Shown: positions 9,825 through 18,146, counted from the stretch's first letter. The stretch is DNA of 64,000 nt from an uncultured bacterium (GCA_945831585.1 CAMACY010000003.1:1-64000); one strand, 5' to 3'. Numbers and translations are program-made. The notes: a model not told the origin generated them from the letters alone.

Positions 9825-10199
9825 ATGAAAACGCTGATTCATTGGTTGACGGCTTCCGCAACGCGGAAGGAATGGTGGCTGGAGACGCTGGCAACAGCGG
9901 TGTTGGCGGGCTTGGGGTGGTGGCTGTTGCCCTCGGTGGCGGCGTGGGTGGTGTCGGCGCTGCTGTTGTCGCTGTGGGTGCTGCTGAGCTGCCGCCGCCT
10001 GCGCAGCACGGGCAATCGGGCGGAGGTGTTCGTGTTCAGCGTGGCCTTGCTGGTGGCGGTGCCTGCCTTTGCGCTGACGCTGGGGATGCCGGCGCTCTCG
10101 CTGGCGGTGCCGATGGTCATGTTGGGCATTGTGCCGCTGAGCTATATGATTATGTGCGGCTGTCTGCCGTCGGTGGAGAAGCAGGGGGGGAAGGAGTGA
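9825..10199 (+). CDS. Small integral membrane protein upstream of the AspT-like transporter
   Basis: A 124-residue hydrophobic protein of unknown function. It has a short charged N-terminus (MKTLIHWLTASATRKEWW), then about four predicted membrane segments (ATAVLAGLGWWLLPSVAAWVVSALLLSLWVLL, VFVFSVALLVAVPAFALTL, LSLAVPMVMLGIVPLSYMIMC) and a short polar tail ending in EKQGGKE. The stop codon overlaps the ATG of the transporter (ATGA-type junction), so the two are translationally coupled and the small protein is probably an accessory of that transporter. I do not recognise a named domain. Confidence 0.8.
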   Translation: MKTLIHWLTASATRKEWWLETLATAVLAGLGWWLLPSVAAWVVSALLLSLWVLLSCRRLRSTGNRAEVFVFSVALLVAVPAFALTLGMPALSLAVPMVMLGIVPLSYMIMCGCLPSVEKQGGKE

Positions 10200-11794
10200 T
10201 GATGGAGATTGTCAGCAATCCGACCTTTGTGCTCTTCGCGGTGCTGGCGCTGGGCATGGCGCTGGGGCGCATCAGTGTCGGCGGGGTGTCGCTGGGCAGC
10301 TCGGGGGTTCTGTTTGTGGCGCTGTTGGCGGGGCACTTGGGGCTGCGGGTGCCGGAGGGGGTGACGGGCATCGGCACGGCGCTCTTCGTGTACTGCGTGG
10401 GGCTGGGGGTGGGCAACCGCTTCTTCGCGTCCCTGCGCAGCCGGGGGAGCCGGCTGGTGCTGCTGGCGCTGCCGGTGGTGGGCATGTCCTGGCTGCTGTG
10501 CCGAGTGGGCTGCAGCCTGCTGGGCATTGACCCCGCTGTGGGGGCGGGTATTTTCGCGGGTGCCTGCACCAGCACTCCGGGGCTGGCGGCGGCCATGGAG
10601 GCGTTGCAGAGCTCGGGGGGTAACACGGCGGGGTTGAACATCGGCTACGGCGTGGCCTACCCGATGGGGGTGGTGGGCGTGGTGCTCTTTGTGCAGTTGC
10701 TGCCGCGCCTGCTGCACCGCAGTCTTGATGGCGCGCCCGAGGTTTCCGGTGAGGATCCGGAGCAGATTATTACGGGGCTGGTGCGGGTGTGCCATCCGCA
10801 GCTCATGGGGCGGGGTGTGGTGGAGTTCATGGAGTCGGGGGCGATGGGTTGCCGCATCACGCGGGTGCTGCGCGAGGGGCGCTTGGTGCCGGTGACGGCG
10901 GAGGATGTGTTGACGCCGCAGACGGAGCTGCTGCTGGTCGGCACGCGCGAGCAGATGCGGCGCGATGTGACGCTGCTGGGCGAGGCGGACGCCGAGCCGC
11001 TGCCCCGCAGCGCCGATGAGCGCGCAGAGGTGATTTTGCTGGAGCCCGAGCTGAGCAACCGCACCCTGCGTGCGCTCGACACGCCGGGGCACGACGGCGT
11101 TATCGTCTCGCGCATCACGCGTCTGGGGCACACCTTCATCCCCACGGCAGACACGGAGCTCATCCGCAACGATGTGCTGACCGTGGTGGGCGAGCCGGAG
11201 GCCATCGCGCGCTTTCGGCAGCGCTGCCGCCACCGCAGCAGCGCCATCGGCATGGCGGACATCCTTTCGCTGACGGCGGGGGTGGCGCTGGGCATTTGGG
11301 TGGGCAGTATCTCGCTGGGCGGCGGGCCGAACAGCGAGGGCTTTTCGCTGGGCATGGCGGGCGGACCGCTGGTGGTGTCGCTGGTGCTGGGGCATTTCGG
11401 TCATGTGGGACCCATCGCGGGCTACATGCCGCGCGCCTCGCGCATGCTGCTGCTGGAGCTGGCGCTCATGCTCTTTCTCGCGGGCGCGGGCGTGTCCGGC
11501 GGCGCCTCGCTGGTGGAGACGCTGCGGGCGCAAGGCTTGCCCATGCTGCTGCTCGGCGCGCTGACCACGCTCGCCCCCCTGCCCGTGGGCTACTGGGTGG
11601 CGCGCCGCTGGCTGGGGCTCTCACTATCCGAGGCTCTGGGCGGCATCTGCGGCAGCATGACCTCCACCCCCGCGCTGGGAGCCATCACGGCCAAGACGGA
11701 GCACCAGAGCCCCGTCATCGCCTACGCCACCGCCTACCCCGCTGCGCTCATTCTCATGACTCTGCTCGCCAAGCTCTTCGTCAGCATTACATAA
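10199..11794 (+). CDS. AspT/YidE-type transporter with TrkA-C domains
   Basis: Predicted inner-membrane transporter of the aspartate:alanine exchanger family (AspT, YidE, YbjL). The 531-residue protein has the family architecture: an N-terminal five- to six-helix half with the motif ACTSTPGLAAAMEAL, a central cytosolic region with two TrkA-C (RCK-C) domains (about residues 205-370; ELLLVGTREQM and DVLTVVGEPEAI mark their ends), and a C-terminal membrane half repeating the motif as CGSMTSTPALGAI. The two halves are inverted duplicates, as known for the family. The substrate cannot be told from sequence; dicarboxylate/amino-acid exchange is the family precedent. The start overlaps the stop of the small membrane protein; the much longer upstream ORF in this frame is an artefact. 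Confidence 0.92.
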   Translation: MMEIVSNPTFVLFAVLALGMALGRISVGGVSLGSSGVLFVALLAGHLGLRVPEGVTGIGTALFVYCVGLGVGNRFFASLRSRGSRLVLLALPVVGMSWLLCRVGCSLLGIDPAVGAGIFAGACTSTPGLAAAMEALQSSGGNTAGLNIGYGVAYPMGVVGVVLFVQLLPRLLHRSLDGAPEVSGEDPEQIITGLVRVCHPQLMGRGVVEFMESGAMGCRITRVLREGRLVPVTAEDVLTPQTELLLVGTREQMRRDVTLLGEADAEPLPRSADERAEVILLEPELSNRTLRALDTPGHDGVIVSRITRLGHTFIPTADTELIRNDVLTVVGEPEAIARFRQRCRHRSSAIGMADILSLTAGVALGIWVGSISLGGGPNSEGFSLGMAGGPLVVSLVLGHFGHVGPIAGYMPRASRMLLLELALMLFLAGAGVSGGASLVETLRAQGLPMLLLGALTTLAPLPVGYWVARRWLGLSLSEALGGICGSMTSTPALGAITAKTEHQSPVIAYATAYPAALILMTLLAKLFVSIT

Positions 11795-11871
11795 GGGCAA
11801 GTTATGGTTATATGCTCATTATTTATATTTCCCATCTCTGCCGAAGCTGCTAAAATATTCGTCAAGCCGAT

Positions 11872-12804
11872 ATGAGTGCGACCATGAACACACTGACCTT
11901 GCAGAAGATGCGCTACTTGGTGGCGGTGGCGGAGAAGGGCTCGATTACGGGGGCAGCGGGGGAGCTCTTCGTGTCGCAGCCCGGGCTGACCAAGACGATT
12001 CACGAGGTGGAGGACGAGGTGGGCATCCGCATCTTCGAGCGTTCGAGCAAGGGCATCACCGTCACCAAGCAGGGCGAGGAGTTCCTGGCCTATGTGCGCC
12101 AGGTGCTGGAGCAGGTCGACCTGCTGCAGGAGCATTTCATGCAGCAGGGGGCGCACAAGCGCCTCTTCTGCATCTCCTCGCAGCATTACGGCTTTGCCGT
12201 GCGCGCCTTTGCGGATCTTGTGCGGGAATACGCCGACGACCGCTACGACTTTTCTTTCCGCGAGACGGCGACCTACGAAATTGTCGAGGATGTGGCGGAG
12301 ATGCGGAGTGCGCTGGGCATCCTCTACCTCAACGATTACAACGAGACGGTGCTGCGCCGCCTCTTCAAGGAGCGCAACTGCGTGTTCGAGGAGGTGTGCG
12401 TGACGGTGCCGCACGCGCTGCTGAGCCGTCGGCATCCCCTGGCGCAGCGCGAGAGCCTGCTGCCGGAGGAGCTGGCGCCCTACCCCTACCTCTGCTACGA
12501 GCAGGGCACGCACAACTCCCTCTACCTGGCCGAGGAGATGTGCAGCAGCGTGGAGCCCTCGCGCACCATTCGCGTGCGCGACCGCGCGACGCTGTGCAAC
12601 CTGCTGACGGAGGTCAACGGCTACACGGTGAGCAGCGGGGGCATCGACCGCGAATTCCTGCACCCCGGGCTGCTGGCCATCCCTCTGCGCGGGCAGGGCA
12701 GCATCCACATCGGCTACATCACGCACCGCAACCGCCTGCGGGGGCCGCTGAGCCGCTTTTATCTGCAAGCGCTGCGGCGCTACACGAGCGCGGCGGAAGC
12801 GTGA
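11872..12804 (+). CDS. LysR-family transcriptional regulator (CysB-like length)
   Basis: DNA-binding regulator with an N-terminal winged helix-turn-helix (about residues 8-65; LVAVAEKGSITGAAGELFVSQPGLTKTIHEVEDEVG) and a C-terminal LysR substrate-binding domain. Length is 310 residues, normal for the family. Which effector it senses is unknown. ATG 11884 (MNTLTLQKMRYLVAVAE) is an alternative start four codons in. A TAAAAT -10-like box lies 15 bp upstream in an AT-rich 77-bp gap after the transporter, with no good -35. The gene follows the AspT-like transporter in the same direction and may regulate it, which is inference. Its 3' end overlaps the convergent histidine kinase gene by 86 bp. Confidence 0.92.
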   Translation: MSATMNTLTLQKMRYLVAVAEKGSITGAAGELFVSQPGLTKTIHEVEDEVGIRIFERSSKGITVTKQGEEFLAYVRQVLEQVDLLQEHFMQQGAHKRLFCISSQHYGFAVRAFADLVREYADDRYDFSFRETATYEIVEDVAEMRSALGILYLNDYNETVLRRLFKERNCVFEEVCVTVPHALLSRRHPLAQRESLLPEELAPYPYLCYEQGTHNSLYLAEEMCSSVEPSRTIRVRDRATLCNLLTEVNGYTVSSGGIDREFLHPGLLAIPLRGQGSIHIGYITHRNRLRGPLSRFYLQALRRYTSAAEA

Positions 12805-13969
12805 TGATGAAGGCCGTGCGTACGCCGGGGAGACTCTCGGCGGTGATGCGCCCGCCGTGCGCCTCCACCGCATGCTTGGCGATGGAGAGCCCCAGCCCCG
12901 TGCCCTTGACTTTGCCCGTCTTGTCGGCGCGGAAGAAGCGGTTGAAGATGTAGGGCAGGGCATCGGGCGCGATGCCCACGCCGTTGTCCTCCACCTCCAG
13001 GCGGGCGCTGCCGTCGGGCTGGAGCCGCCCGCGCACCAGCAGGTGCAGCCCCGGGGCGGGGTTGTTCTTGAGCGCGTTCTCCATGAGGTTGAAAAACACC
13101 TGCGACCAGTAAAACTTGTCGCCGTGTAGCACAAAGGGACGCGGGGAGAAATCCGTGTGCACGGCGGCGTTCTGCGCGCGCGCCATCGCCTCCAAGCGCA
13201 GCTGCACATCGTCGACCACCTGCGCGAGGTCAAAATCCGCCGCTTTCAGGTAGCTTTGGTCGGGGCTCTCGAGGCGCGAGACGGTCAGCATGTCCTCCAC
13301 CAGGCGCACGATGCGGTCGGCGTGCTTCCTCATGAGCGTGAGTGAGCGCGTGCGCATGGCCTCATCGGCTGCCAGCGAGGGCTCCTCCAGCAGATTTTCG
13401 AGATAACCGCGGATGATGGTGAGCGGCGTGCGCAGCTCGTGCGAGGCGTTGGCCACAAACTCGCGGCGGATGAGCTGCGCGCGCTGCATCTCCGTGATGT
13501 CGTGAAACACGATGCCGATGTGGCGGTCAACATTGCCCAGCGGGGTGGCGGTGCTGCGGTAGACATACTCGCGACCGTGGCGGGTGAGGCGCAGGGTGCT
13601 CTCCACGCGCCGCCGCGCGGCCACGGCCTCCTCCACCACGCGGCGCAGCTCGCAGTCCGGCAGCATGCGGATGAGGTTGACGGTGCTCTCGGGCGCGATG
13701 CCCAGCAGCTCGCTTGCCGCGCGGTTGCTCATGACGAGCCGCCCCGAGGGACGCACCAGCAAAAAAGGCACGCCCAGCGCCTCCAAAAAGAGCGCTTTGT
13801 CGTTGCGCACATGCTTTTCGAGCTCCTCGCGCATCTCGCGCAGGTACTCCAGCTCGCGAATGTCCTCCCTCGCGCGCTCGCGAAGCGCGACCAAGCGGTA
13901 GTGCAGGTAGATGAAGGGGATGGCGGCGGAGAGCAGCATCAACCCGATGGTGATGTTCCAGGTAACCAT
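12719..13969 (-). CDS. PhoR-like PAS-domain sensor histidine kinase (orphan)
   Basis: Membrane-bound sensor kinase. A single N-terminal membrane helix (WNITIGLMLLSAAIPFIYLHY) is followed by a coiled-coil-like linker, a PAS domain (about residues 65-165, ending in GIVFHDITEMQRAQLIRREFVAN), the dimerisation/phosphoacceptor box ASHELRTPLTIIRGYLENLL, and a HATPase domain with N-box NLMENALKNN, G1 VEDNGVGIAP, F-box FNRFFRADK and G2 GTGLGLSIAKHAVEAHGG. This is the architecture of PhoR-type kinases lacking a periplasmic domain. No response regulator is adjacent, so the partner is elsewhere. The last 28 codons overlap the 3' end of the LysR gene on the other strand; after the G3 region the tail (PRSCSAAALADKSG...) is not family-like and may be read-through into the opposite gene. 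Confidence 0.93.
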   Translation of the reverse strand: MVTWNITIGLMLLSAAIPFIYLHYRLVALRERAREDIRELEYLREMREELEKHVRNDKALFLEALGVPFLLVRPSGRLVMSNRAASELLGIAPESTVNLIRMLPDCELRRVVEEAVAARRRVESTLRLTRHGREYVYRSTATPLGNVDRHIGIVFHDITEMQRAQLIRREFVANASHELRTPLTIIRGYLENLLEEPSLAADEAMRTRSLTLMRKHADRIVRLVEDMLTVSRLESPDQSYLKAADFDLAQVVDDVQLRLEAMARAQNAAVHTDFSPRPFVLHGDKFYWSQVFFNLMENALKNNPAPGLHLLVRGRLQPDGSARLEVEDNGVGIAPDALPYIFNRFFRADKTGKVKGTGLGLSIAKHAVEAHGGRITAESLPGVRTAFIITLPPRSCSAAALADKSGSAAPAGGCGA

Positions 13970-13980
13970 GCGTCGGGCTC

Positions 13981-14009
13981 AGGGTAGCGCAGCGCGGGGG
14001 CAAAAGCAA
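13981..14009 (-). promoter_or_regulatory. Promoter of the PhoR-like kinase gene
   Basis: Minus strand: TTGCTT, 17-bp spacer, TACCCT; 11 bp from the -10 box to the ATG. Confidence 0.5.
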
Positions 14010-14104
14010 GTGTGCAGTGCGTGTCGCGCGACCCTCGTCCGGTGATTTTTACGCCACAAAGGGAGGGGCGCTTCGCCTTGTGAACAAGCACGCTATTTTT
14101 TCGC

Positions 14105-14133
14105 TTGACTTGTCCTTGGCTTTTCGCTTTAAT
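14105..14133 (+). promoter_or_regulatory. Promoter of tRNA-Leu
   Basis: TTGACT, 17-bp spacer, TTTAAT, ending 14 bp before the tRNA. The 17 bases around the -35 (TTTTCGCTTGACTTGTC) are identical to those at the autotransporter promoter near 25.5 kb. Confidence 0.8.
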
Positions 14134-14147
14134 TCCCCCACAGCATC

Positions 14148-14229
14148 GCCGGCTTGGCGGAATGGTAGACGCGATCGACTCAAAATCGATTTCCCGCAAG
14201 GAGTGTAGGTTCGAGTCCTATAGCCGGTA
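14148..14229 (+). tRNA. tRNA-Leu(CAA)
   Basis: An 82-nt class II tRNA. Acceptor strands GCCGGCT and AGCCGGT pair (first pair G-U) and are followed by discriminator A, as in leucine tRNAs. The anticodon arm ATCGA-CTCAAAA-TCGAT gives anticodon CAA (codon TTG). A variable arm and the T-arm GTTCGAGTC are present. CCA is not encoded. Confidence 0.95.
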
Positions 14230-14240
14230 TGACAATTCAA

Positions 14241-14265
14241 GGGCACCGCTTTGTAGGCGGTGCCC
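14241..14265 (+). terminator. Terminator of tRNA-Leu
   Basis: Stem GGGCACCGC / GCGGTGCCC with a 7-nt loop, followed by TTATTCGTT, 11 bp after the tRNA. Confidence 0.8.
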
Positions 14266-14303
14266 TTATTCGTTGGAGCGCGGTGCCTGTTGTCCCAAAA
14301 CAG

Positions 14304-14331
14304 GCAGGGGAGCCCGGCGGGGCTCCCCTGC
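14304..14331 (-). terminator. Terminator of the PA14-like protein gene
   Basis: Perfect 12-bp stem (GCAGGGGAGCCC / GGGCTCCCCTGC), 4-nt loop. On the minus strand a TGTTTTGG tail follows; it lies 27 bp after the stop of the PA14-like gene. Confidence 0.8.
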
Positions 14332-14357
14332 GGTGGTGCGCGACTGAATCGCGGATT

Positions 14358-15644
14358 TTAGGGAACAGCGACCCAGATGTGCGAGTCTTGCGAGAAGAAG
14401 GGGGCTTCGAAATCGTTGCCGCCGCGCCAGCAGCCGGCTGCCTTGATCTGCTTCTTGAGCTCGGCCTCATCGGGCATGGAGAAGTTCGTGCGGAAGATTT
14501 CGATGTCCTCCTTGCGCGGCTTGCTCATGTCCTGGATGAGCAAGCAGAAGCCGAAGCCGCCGCCGGGAACTTCCGAGACGAGAATCTCGATGGGGCAAAC
14601 CTCGCCCTCCTTCACCTCAAAGACGGTGCCGGCCGCCAGACCGCCGACGTTGACGTTCCAGTCCTTGGTCTTGGGGTAGGGGATGAACTCGTAGCCCTTG
14701 TGCGTCTTTTCGCGCCCGGAGGCAATGGCTTCCTTGTAGGCCTGGGTGGTGCCCATGTTGCCGCAGGCAAGGGGTTTCTTGTCATCGTACATGGTGGGCA
14801 GGCACCAGCCGGCCTCCAGCACCAGCTTGCTCTTGAAACGCACCATGAGGGTTTCGTCGCCCACGCCGACAAAGCGGAACTTGCCCGTCTTGGGGGCTTT
14901 GACCTTGCCGCGATAGACCGCCAGCCAGGCCGAGGGCTTGCACTTGTCCTGGCAGTTGAAGGCGATGGGGGCGTATTTCGCCAGACAGGTGGGCAGGAAG
15001 AAGTTGGAGGCGTACAGCTTCGTGGGGGAGGAGTAGTACTTGTTGAGCACGCTGGGGCTCCAGCTCTTGGTGAAGTCGTAGAGAATCTTGTGCACCTTGG
15101 CGCGACCCTCGTCGCTCAGCGAGCCGTCTTCCTTGAGCTTGATGCCCGTGGAGGCACCGCCCTTGGTGAGCTTGAGGTCGTAGAAGGTGCCCTCGAGCGC
15201 CGAGCCGCCGGGCGAGCCGCCCATGCCGCCGCCCTCATCGCCCAGGCTGTCGCCCAGCCCGGCGTCAAGCCCCATGCCGATGTCGATGCTCATGCCGTCG
15301 TCCTGCGAGTCGTCCATGGGGATGTCGACCTGCGCCATAGCGACGGGCGCGGCACCGGTCGCCACGATGACGGAGGGTGCCACCGTGTTGGAGGGGGTGG
15401 CGGCCTTGGAGCTGAGCTGCTGGGTGGTGGGCACCGCGCGGGCGGGCAGGTTTTCGGCGGGCGGGGTGTAGCCGATGAATTCGGCCTCCTGTTCAATGGC
15501 GATGAGAATCACCGTGCCGTACAGGATGGCAGCGCCGAAGGCAATCAGCGCTGCCATGGCGCCGAAGGAGGTGAGTTTGCTGCGCAGAGCGTCCTTGCGG
15601 AGTTTTGCCTCCGCTTCTTCGCTCATTTGGATGTGAAGAGCCAT
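14358..15644 (-). CDS. Anchored extracytoplasmic protein with PA14-like domain
   Basis: A 428-residue protein of unknown function. A basic N-terminus (EAEAKLRKDALRSKL) is followed by one membrane segment (MAALIAFGAAILYGTVILIAI, about residues 29-50), which predicts an N-in anchor with the bulk outside the cytoplasm. A Ser/Thr/Pro linker and a Gly/Asp-rich, Met-containing low-complexity stretch (DDSQDDGMSIDIGMG...) precede a globular region from about residue 150. There, AWLAVYRGKVKAPKTGKFRF ... GDETLMVRF resembles the core of PA14 carbohydrate-associated domains, and several Cys residues could pair. PA14 domains often bind glycans, which fits a surface role, but the match is by eye only. Single-gene unit with its own terminator; no clear promoter box recognised. 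Confidence 0.7.
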   Translation of the reverse strand: MALHIQMSEEAEAKLRKDALRSKLTSFGAMAALIAFGAAILYGTVILIAIEQEAEFIGYTPPAENLPARAVPTTQQLSSKAATPSNTVAPSVIVATGAAPVAMAQVDIPMDDSQDDGMSIDIGMGLDAGLGDSLGDEGGGMGGSPGGSALEGTFYDLKLTKGGASTGIKLKEDGSLSDEGRAKVHKILYDFTKSWSPSVLNKYYSSPTKLYASNFFLPTCLAKYAPIAFNCQDKCKPSAWLAVYRGKVKAPKTGKFRFVGVGDETLMVRFKSKLVLEAGWCLPTMYDDKKPLACGNMGTTQAYKEAIASGREKTHKGYEFIPYPKTKDWNVNVGGLAAGTVFEVKEGEVCPIEILVSEVPGGGFGFCLLIQDMSKPRKEDIEIFRTNFSMPDEAELKKQIKAAGCWRGGNDFEAPFFSQDSHIWVAVP

Positions 15645-15739
15645 AGTCGGTTAGAGAGTTCGGATTGTTCTGCCTGTTGTTATCGCGCATGCGCCCGCTG
15701 CTGTCCAGCCAAAAGCGCGTGCGGAGCGTTACATTTGCG

Positions 15740-16534
15740 CTACAGGGTGATGCCCAGTTGCTCGGGCAGGGCGATGCGCGGGCGCTCGGTGAGGATGTCT
15801 CCGCCGTGGCTACCCACGGCTACCGTGTGCTCAAAGTGGGCGGCGAGCGAGCCGTCGGCGGTGACGGCGGTCCACTCGTCGTCCAGCACGCGCACGCGGA
15901 AGCTACCTAGCGTGATCATCGGTTCGATGGCCAAAATCATGCCGCGCTTGAGCCGGGGCAGGTGGTAGGAGGGGCGGTAGTTGGGGATTTGCGGTTCCTC
16001 GTGCAGGTGGCGCCCCACGCCGTGCCCCACGTAGTCGCGCACGATGCCGAAGCCGAAGGGGCGCACATAGTCCTCGATGGCGCCGCAGACCTCGAGCAGC
16101 GAGTTGCCCTGCTTGGCCTCGGCAATGCCGCGGAAGAGGGCTTCTTCCGTGACGGCGAGCAGGCGTAGCGCCTCTTCGCTGCAGCGCCCCACAGGCAGGG
16201 TCATGGCGTTGTCGCCGTACCAGCCGTCGACGATGGCGCCGGTGTCGAGGCTCACGATGTCGCCCTCGCGCAGTACGCGCGCGCCGCCGATGCCGTGCAC
16301 GATTTCCTCGTTGACGGAGATGCAAAGCTGCCCGGGGTAGCCGCCGTAGCCGAGGAAGGCGTTGCCGCATTTCTCGCGGCGGAAGAGCTCGGCGGCGTAG
16401 TTGTCAATTTCCTTGGTGGTGATGCCGGGGCGCACGATGGGCATGAGATCCATCAGGATGCGGGCGGAGACTTCGCCGGCGCGGCGCAGTTTGGCGATTT
16501 CGTTGGGGTTGCGGACGGGGATGCGGTCGGACAT
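15740..16534 (-). CDS. map: Methionine aminopeptidase, type I
   Basis: Removes the N-terminal methionine from nascent proteins in the cytosol; dinuclear metalloenzyme of family M24A. The 264-residue protein has the substrate/metal segments in order: SVNEEIVHGIGG with its His, the metal ligand Asp residues in SLDTGAIVDGWYGDNAMT, the His in GHGVGRHLHEEPQIPNY, and the Glu residues in ILAIEPMITLG and in HFEHTVAV. Length and lack of an N-terminal extension place it in the type Ia group. The gene is alone, not beside secY/infA where it often sits. Its promoter is 16 bp upstream of the ATG. Confidence 0.97.
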   Translation of the reverse strand: MSDRIPVRNPNEIAKLRRAGEVSARILMDLMPIVRPGITTKEIDNYAAELFRREKCGNAFLGYGGYPGQLCISVNEEIVHGIGGARVLREGDIVSLDTGAIVDGWYGDNAMTLPVGRCSEEALRLLAVTEEALFRGIAEAKQGNSLLEVCGAIEDYVRPFGFGIVRDYVGHGVGRHLHEEPQIPNYRPSYHLPRLKRGMILAIEPMITLGSFRVRVLDDEWTAVTADGSLAAHFEHTVAVGSHGGDILTERPRIALPEQLGITL

Positions 16535-16550
16535 GGCTGTGGATGCACTC

Positions 16551-16578
16551 AGTATAGCACGCCTGCGGCGATGCGCAA
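16551..16578 (-). promoter_or_regulatory. Promoter of map
   Basis: Minus strand: TTGCGC, 16-bp spacer, TATACT; 16 bp to the ATG. Confidence 0.65.
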
Positions 16579-16647
16579 CCCCGACTCCCCCGTTCTGACG
16601 CGAATTTGCCGTCGAGGGGGCGCATGGGTGTCGCGTTGTTCCGACAA

Positions 16648-16681
16648 AACAATGGCGATTCCCGAAAGAATCGCCATTGTT
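16648..16681 (-). terminator. Terminator of the minus-strand lipoprotein gene
   Basis: Perfect 14-bp stem (AACAATGGCGATTC and complement) with a 6-nt loop and a TTTTGTC tail on the minus strand. A second, GC-rich hairpin (16685-16706, 8-bp stem) sits between it and the stop codon. Confidence 0.85.
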
Positions 16682-16721
16682 TACGCGGGGCAGGGAGCTG
16701 CCCCGCTGAGGGGATGTGGCA

Positions 16722-17327
16722 CTAATTAGCCTGATCGAAGGTGATCAACCCGCCGTGAATCGTATTCTCATCGAGCAGAAAGGGGTCGCCGAGGCTTCCG
16801 GTACTGAGGACGGGGGTCACGGTGATCGGAAACACCGGCGTGTAGCTGCCGTTCGTGGAGGGTTTAACCTCACCGGGGATGTCGAGTGTAAAAGCGATGG
16901 GGCTTACGGAGATGGGATACGGATTGCCGGGTTGCCCGTAAAAGGCCTTGAAGTGCTCGTCAGAACCGATGCCCGAGCTATTGATGGTAATCTGGAGACG
17001 TGTGCGCCAGCCACCGTTTGTTTGGGTGGTGTTGCTGAACGAGAAGATGCAGTTGTACGGCGAAGAGTCACCCCATCTGGCGGTTCCGGTGTTGCGTCCG
17101 ACGCCGGTCGTATGCGTCACGAAGTTAATAGACAGCGTTTTCTCGCCGTCCAAAGTCATCTTGTGAGTGGCGAGCAGTTTGGCAACTTGGGCATCGGGAT
17201 TCGTATCCGAACCGCTCCCGCCTCCCCCGCAGGAGCTCAGCGAAATTGAGGTGAGAGCAAGAGTGCCGCATGCAAGCGCCGTCAGTGCACCTGCCTTGAA
17301 AAAGGAGGGAAGCAGAGTGATTTTCAT
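16722..17327 (-). CDS. Lipoprotein of unknown function (divergent pair, member A)
   Basis: A 201-residue secreted lipoprotein that I do not recognise. It begins with a signal peptide (MKITLLPSFFKAGALTALACGTLALTSIS) ending in lipobox LSSC, so Cys about 33 should be lipidated, followed by a GGGGSGSD linker. The mature part is Thr/Ser/Asn/Pro-rich and beta-predicted (for example TRLQITINSSGIGS, PISVSPIAFTLDIPGEV). I chose the ATG at 17327 because the signal peptide starts there; upstream ATGs in frame would add residues with no SD. It is divergently oriented to a second lipoprotein with the same LSSCGGGG junction, and both promoters share an 18/19-bp element. GC content is lower than in the surrounding genes. 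Confidence 0.75.
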   Translation of the reverse strand: MKITLLPSFFKAGALTALACGTLALTSISLSSCGGGGSGSDTNPDAQVAKLLATHKMTLDGEKTLSINFVTHTTGVGRNTGTARWGDSSPYNCIFSFSNTTQTNGGWRTRLQITINSSGIGSDEHFKAFYGQPGNPYPISVSPIAFTLDIPGEVKPSTNGSYTPVFPITVTPVLSTGSLGDPFLLDENTIHGGLITFDQAN

Positions 17328-17355
17328 GATGGTGGTAAAGAGCTTCAACGCTGTC

Positions 17356-17384
17356 ATTCTACAGCTTTGCAAATGCTGTAAATA
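17356..17384 (-). promoter_or_regulatory. Promoter with shared element, lipoprotein A
   Basis: Minus strand: TATTTA-17 bp-TAGAAT. The element GCATTTGCAAAGCTGTAGA overlaps the -10 box and matches the promoter of the divergent lipoprotein B at 18 of 19 positions in the same orientation relative to each gene. Confidence 0.6.
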
Positions 17385-17485
17385 TAAATGCATTAAGCAT
17401 CAACTACTTATAATTACATCCCGCGCCGGGCGCGATACTGCACCACCGCCCAAGCGCTTTTTTTTTAAGGTTCTGAAAAAAAAAC

Positions 17486-17515
17486 TTGCTTTCCGCATTT
17501 GCAATGCTGTAGACT
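17486..17515 (+). promoter_or_regulatory. Promoter with shared element, lipoprotein B
   Basis: TTGCTT, 18-bp spacer, TAGACT, with the shared element GCATTTGCAATGCTGTAGA covering the spacer end and -10 box. About 31 bp to the ATG at 17547. Confidence 0.6.
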
Positions 17516-17546
17516 ACAACTGCGGCAAGTCATGTCGGCGTACACT

Positions 17547-18146
17547 ATGAAGCAAAATCGTTTTCTCCTTTCGTTGGGCCGGGCTGCCCTGTTGGCCGTG
17601 GCTGTTGTTGGTACCTTTTTTGTGACGAGTACTGCGTTGAGTTCCTGTGGCGGCGGGGGGGGATCGAAGGATTCCCAAAGTATCACCTACGGGGAGTTCG
17701 CGCGCGGTCAGAAGAAGATTTATCTTCTCGGCAACTCGTGGATGGTCATGGAGGGCGGGGCAACTCATATCAACGGAGCTCCGCCTGTTCAGGGATGGTT
17801 TTATCCCTATGACGGAACGCTGGTGAAAGGTTCCTGCGCTTGCATCTTTACCCCGACCCCGGCTCCGAGCGGCTCCGACGATCAGCCCATGAGCGGTTCG
17901 GTGAGCATAGACGTCGCGATGGGCAGCAACCCGTTCAGAACGAGTACGGCGTATGCGTCTTTCCTGGGCTTGACGGATGTGGCAGAGCTGAATTTGAGCA
18001 GCAATGTCGTAACGCTCAATTTCGCCAACATGACCTGGTCTATTCAGGTGACGGGGTCGGTGAAATATTCCAGTGTGGATGCGACGAAAGACTTGAGCGA
18101 GGCGATTACGGAGAATCCGAAAGGGTCGTTCGTCATCGGCCGCTGA
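17547..18146 (+). CDS. Lipoprotein of unknown function (divergent pair, member B)
   Basis: A 199-residue secreted lipoprotein without a domain I can name. The signal peptide (MKQNRFLLSLGRAALLAVAVVGTFFVTSTA) ends in the same lipobox LSSC as member A and is followed by a GGGGGSKDS linker. The mature domain contains alternating hydrophobic strands (SGSVSIDVAMGSN, VVTLNFANMTWSIQVTGSV) that suggest an immunoglobulin-like or other beta fold. MSAYTMKQN at 17532 is an alternative start; I prefer 17547 because a basic residue and the hydrophobic core then follow directly. The mature parts of A and B are not obviously alignable, so these are functionally paired or distant paralogues at most. Confidence 0.75.
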   Translation: MKQNRFLLSLGRAALLAVAVVGTFFVTSTALSSCGGGGGSKDSQSITYGEFARGQKKIYLLGNSWMVMEGGATHINGAPPVQGWFYPYDGTLVKGSCACIFTPTPAPSGSDDQPMSGSVSIDVAMGSNPFRTSTAYASFLGLTDVAELNLSSNVVTLNFANMTWSIQVTGSVKYSSVDATKDLSEAITENPKGSFVIGR

